Source: Candidatus Segetimicrobium genomatis (GTDB lineage: Bacteria; Sysuimicrobiota; Sysuimicrobiia; Sysuimicrobiales; Segetimicrobiaceae). Taken from it: 8,931 bases of DNA. The DNA lies in the NCBI GenBank assembly GCA_005882445.1, contig VBAN01000268.1, positions 1-8,931 of the forward strand. The letters are read 5' to 3'. The notes under the pieces are model-generated. The model saw only the letters and a list, made by a program, of their open reading frames with translations, was not told the origin of the DNA and ran no database searches. The translations under genes and the position numbers were made by a program. Within the stretch, counting starts at the first letter, position 1. Every line of letters begins with the position of its first letter. Below are positions 6,575-8,931 of this stretch, in pieces.

Positions 6575-7335
6575 CGGGCCGGCTCTCCCCCACAGCGATC
6601 CGCAGCCTGTCGGTGCTGATCGGGCTGACGGCGTGGGAGATCTACGGCCGGGCCATCCACACGGTGATCTTCGCCTACCCCTCTCAGATCGGCCGGGCGT
6701 TCGCCGAGCTCACCCGCACGGGCGAGCTGTGGTTCTACCTGCGCGGCAGCCTCGTGGTCCTGGCGCTGGGCCTCGCGCTGGCGATCGCGATCGGCATCCC
6801 GGTCGGGGTGGTCATGGCCCGTGGGGCCACGGTCGAGTACGCGCTGGAGCCCTACATCAACGCCCTCTACGCGACGCCCACCGTTGCCCTGATCCCGCTG
6901 ATCGTGCTGTGGGCCGGGTTCCAGGTGAAGGCCAAGGTGATCCTGGTCTTCCTCTTCTGCGTCTTCCCCGTCCTCATCAACACCTATCAGGGGGTCAAGC
7001 ACACCGACGCGAAGCTGCTCGAGGTCGCCCGGTCCTTCTGCGCGGGGGAGTGGTCGATGTGGCGCGACCTGATGGTGCCGTCCGCGGCTCCGTACATTCT
7101 TGCCGGGATCCGGCTGGGCATCGGGCGGGGGCTCGTCGGGATGATCGTCGCCGAGTTCTACACGGCGATCACCGGGCTCGGCTACATGATCGTCCAGTAC
7201 GCCAATAACTTCCGGACCGACCGGCTGTTCGTCCCGATCGTCGTGCTCATGATCCTGGGGGTCGGCCTGACGAGCCTGCTGCGGAGGATCGAGCGCTCCG
7301 TGGCGCCCTGGCTGCACGTGGCGCAGCAAGAGTAG
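6571..7335 (+). CDS. SsuC/TauC-type ABC transporter permease
   Basis: Inner-membrane permease partner of the preceding ATPase, 254 residues, the usual size. GTG 6571 overlaps the ATPase stop by four bases (GTGA), a classic translational-coupling arrangement, and the frame shows homology from its first residues (VTGRLSPTAIRSLSVLIGLTAWE). The block AYPSQIGRAFAEL, at about 35-47, is the P-S-x-I segment typical of SsuC/TauC proteins. Membrane segments lie near 9-27, 61-85, 105-122, 125-142, 175-200 and 220-237. The EAA loop is KLLEVARSFCAGEWSMWRDLMVPSAAPYILAGIRLG at about 149-184. The GRGLVGMIVAEFYTAITGLGYMI block is also typical. The frame is uninterrupted. The next gene, the binding protein, starts 28 bp later. 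Confidence 0.95.
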   Translation: MTGRLSPTAIRSLSVLIGLTAWEIYGRAIHTVIFAYPSQIGRAFAELTRTGELWFYLRGSLVVLALGLALAIAIGIPVGVVMARGATVEYALEPYINALYATPTVALIPLIVLWAGFQVKAKVILVFLFCVFPVLINTYQGVKHTDAKLLEVARSFCAGEWSMWRDLMVPSAAPYILAGIRLGIGRGLVGMIVAEFYTAITGLGYMIVQYANNFRTDRLFVPIVVLMILGVGLTSLLRRIERSVAPWLHVAQQE

Positions 7336-7345
7336 CTTCGAGACG

Positions 7346-7356
7346 CGAGGAGGGGG
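7346..7356 (+). promoter_or_regulatory. Shine-Dalgarno for the substrate-binding protein
   Basis: GAGGAGGGGGA lies 7 bases before ATG 7364 and fixes that start. It is stronger than the sites of the neighbouring coupled genes. This would suit the excess of binding protein over membrane components usual in ABC importers. Confidence 0.65.
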
Positions 7357-7363
7357 AGCGCAC

Positions 7364-8403
7364 ATGTCCAAGACGCAGGGACGGCATCTCATCGCCGGAA
7401 TCCTCATCGCCGTCGCGCTCGTGGGCGCCGGCGGGGCGGTACGGGCGCAGCCGAAGCTCCGTGTGCTGGGGCTGGCGATGCCAACGACTCCGCCCAACCT
7501 CGTGCACATTCCGCCGTGGGTCGCCCAGGAGACGGGCATCTTCGCCAGGTACGGCATCGAGGCCAAGATCTTCACGTTCGAGGGCGGCCCCGCCGCTCTG
7601 CGCGCCCTCATCGGCGGCCATGGGGACGTCCAGATCGCCGCGCCCGGCGTGCCCCCGTTCATCGCGGCGACCGCGCGCGGAGGGGACTTCAGGGCGGTCG
7701 GCACGTACGCCATGAAACACCCGGTGGCGATGGTGGTTCAGGCGGAGATCAAGCGGTGCGAGGACCTGCGCGGGAAGAAGATCGGGACGCCCGGAGGCGC
7801 CGGCGCGTACGCCGAAGTGATGGCGCGGGCGGTGCTGCAGTCCTGCGGCTCACCCCTCGGGACGTGCAGTACCTCAACATCGCCACGGGCTCGCGGGTCC
7901 CCGCCCTGGCGACCGGCCAGGTGGACGCGTTCGTCATCCACGTCGACCAGGTCTTTGAGGCGGCGAAGGTGAAGCCCTCGCTGCACATCCTGGCTTACCT
8001 CTCCGACGTGCTCCCCAAAGGCTGGTACGCCGCCTACGTGACCACCGGCGATGTCATGCGCAGCGATCCCAAACTGCTGCAGGACGCCGTCTCGGCGCTG
8101 GTGGAGGCCAACCGGTTCATCTACAAGAACCGCGACCGCACGATCCAGATCGGCGTCAAGTTCACGAAGTTCGACCCGGACATCGTGGCCCGCACGTATG
8201 ACGCGCTGGCGGCGCGTGGAATCTGGCCGGTGAACGAAGGGCTGCGCCGGGACGTGGTCGAGGCCGGGCTGGACCAAGAGGTCCTGAACGGCACGATCAC
8301 GCCGGACGTCAAACCGACCTACGACCAGGTGGTGCAGTTGGGCTTCGTCACCGCGGCGATGACCAAACTGGGCCGGTGGACGGGCGACCCGCGGTGGCAG
8401 TAG
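7364..8403 (+). CDS. SsuA/NMT1-type ABC transporter substrate-binding protein, broken by a one-base frameshift
   Basis: Exported binding protein of the second importer. The N-terminus MSKTQGRHLIAGILIAVALVGAGGAVRA-QP is a clear signal peptide, with likely cleavage after Ala28. NMT1/SsuA features follow: PPWVAQETGIFARYGIEAKIFTFEGG (about 51-76), an ALIGGHGDVQIAAPG block (about 83-97), and LRGKKIGTPGGAGAYAEVMARAVLQSCG (about 135-162). At 7847-7849 the frame changes. The downstream frame continues with LTPRDVQYLNIATGSRVPALATGQVDAF and on to the stop at 8401. Inserting one C to make GGC-CTC restores QSCGLTPRDV and a 346-residue protein of normal family length, so a single lost base explains the break. 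Unrepaired, the first frame stops at 7972. The final ten bases overlap the hydrolase start. Ligand class is uncertain because NMT1-like proteins bind sulfonates, nitrate, pyrimidines or aromatics. Confidence 0.88.
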
Positions 8404-8931
8404 CGGATCCCACGCTCACCCGCGTCGTCCAGAGCTGGCAGCCCCGGTTTCTCGCGAACGGGATCGACCCCAACGACTACCAGCGGACGGTCTCCGGCCT
8501 CGCGGCCTGGGAGGAGTGGTACGCGGCCTGGATGAGGCTCGGCGGGGAGCACGAGCGGCTGGCTCAGGACGCCTCGCGGGACGGCCGGGAGATAACCGCC
8601 GGTGAGGCCTATTACCGGGCGGCGCTCGCCTATCACTTCGCCGTCTTCAGCTGGGTCCACAACCTCGCCGAGTACGACGCGGGGCACCGGAAGCGCGTCG
8701 ACTGCTACCGCAACGCCCTGCCCTTCCTGGATCCTCCCGGTGAGCGCGTCGAGTTTCCGCTGGAGACGATCCGGATCCCGGCGTATCTCCGGAAGCCCCG
8801 CGGCCTGGCCCGTCCGCCGGTCGTGCTCTTTCTCTCCGGGCTGGACTCCGCCAAGGAGGAGCACGCCACGTTCGAAGCGTTCTTCCTCCGGCGGGGGCTC
8901 GCGACTCTGACCCTGGACGGCCCCGGCCAGG
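8394..8931 (+). CDS. Alpha/beta hydrolase of the 2,6-dihydroxypseudooxynicotine hydrolase/FrsA-like group (3' end beyond window)
   Basis: GTG 8394 overlaps the binding-protein stop by ten bases and opens a frame that stays open to the window edge, 179 residues. Residues 1-112 are helical and aromatic-rich (ITAGEAYYRAALAYHFAVF at about 67-85), the N-terminal cap layout of this group. Then come short beta strands (VEFPLETIRIPAYLRKP) and the hydrolase core VVLFLSGLDSAKEEHATFEAFFLRRGLATLTLDGPGQ (about 143-179). GLDSAKEE and the terminal DGPGQ closely resemble what I recall of Arthrobacter 2,6-dihydroxypseudooxynicotine hydrolase, a C-C bond hydrolase of nicotine breakdown. The nucleophile motif GxSxGG, the acid and the catalytic His would lie past the edge and cannot be checked. 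The tight link to an importer suggests it acts on the imported compound. An esterase role is the main alternative. Confidence 0.87.
   Translation, partial: MAVADPTLTRVVQSWQPRFLANGIDPNDYQRTVSGLAAWEEWYAAWMRLGGEHERLAQDASRDGREITAGEAYYRAALAYHFAVFSWVHNLAEYDAGHRKRVDCYRNALPFLDPPGERVEFPLETIRIPAYLRKPRGLARPPVVLFLSGLDSAKEEHATFEAFFLRRGLATLTLDGPGQ

Noticed and set aside
6520..7713. 397-codon minus-strand open frame opposite the permease and binding-protein genes
   Set aside because: It lies antisense to two recognisable genes and its composition is typical of a reverse-strand shadow, with no recognisable motif.

Overview
The window is GC-rich bacterial DNA. It is densely packed with metabolic and transport genes on both strands and has short intergenic gaps, overlapping start/stop codons and several GTG starts. 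This gene content (two ABC importers, a creatininase-family hydrolase, a beta-hydroxyacid-type dehydrogenase, a nitronate monooxygenase-like flavoprotein, an exported beta-propeller and a pseudooxynicotine-hydrolase-like enzyme) is typical of uncultivated soil or sediment bacteria with large catabolic repertoires, such as Rokubacteria-, Chloroflexi- or CSP1-3-like lineages. The sequence alone does not fix the phylum. No rRNA, tRNA, CRISPR array, transposase or phage gene was found.

Layout. (1) 1-3421, plus strand: the end of a catabolic operon. It holds a DppB-type permease (about five codons short at the left edge), a DppC-type permease, a creatininase-family amidohydrolase and an NAD(P)-binding 3-hydroxyisobutyrate-dehydrogenase-family enzyme. 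(2) 3452-5601, minus strand: a YncE-like secreted beta-propeller followed downstream by a nitronate monooxygenase-family flavoprotein. (3) 5602-5734: a divergent intergenic region. (4) 5735-8931, plus strand: an SsuB/TauB-type ATPase, an SsuC/TauC-type permease, an SsuA/NMT1-type substrate-binding protein and the first 179 residues of an alpha/beta hydrolase resembling 2,6-dihydroxypseudooxynicotine hydrolase, which runs off the right edge. ATPase-permease and binding protein-hydrolase are joined by overlapping start and stop codons.

Functional picture (inference). Importer one (peptide/opine class) sits with a hydrolase and a dehydrogenase. Importer two (aromatic/sulfonate/nitrate class) is translationally linked to a hydrolase whose best-known relatives cut C-C bonds in a nicotine catabolic intermediate. 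The window reads as small-molecule scavenging modules. No substrate can be named from sequence.

The most unusual direct observation is that four of the nine genes carry reading-frame lesions. These are an 11-bp near-perfect tandem duplication at the 5' end of the creatininase gene, a deletion of roughly 25 codons with frameshift in the dehydrogenase, a frameshift with probable small deletion in the beta-propeller, and a one-base loss in the binding protein. Either the assembly is locally unreliable or this locus is decaying. The window cannot separate the two. I found no convincing undescribed system.
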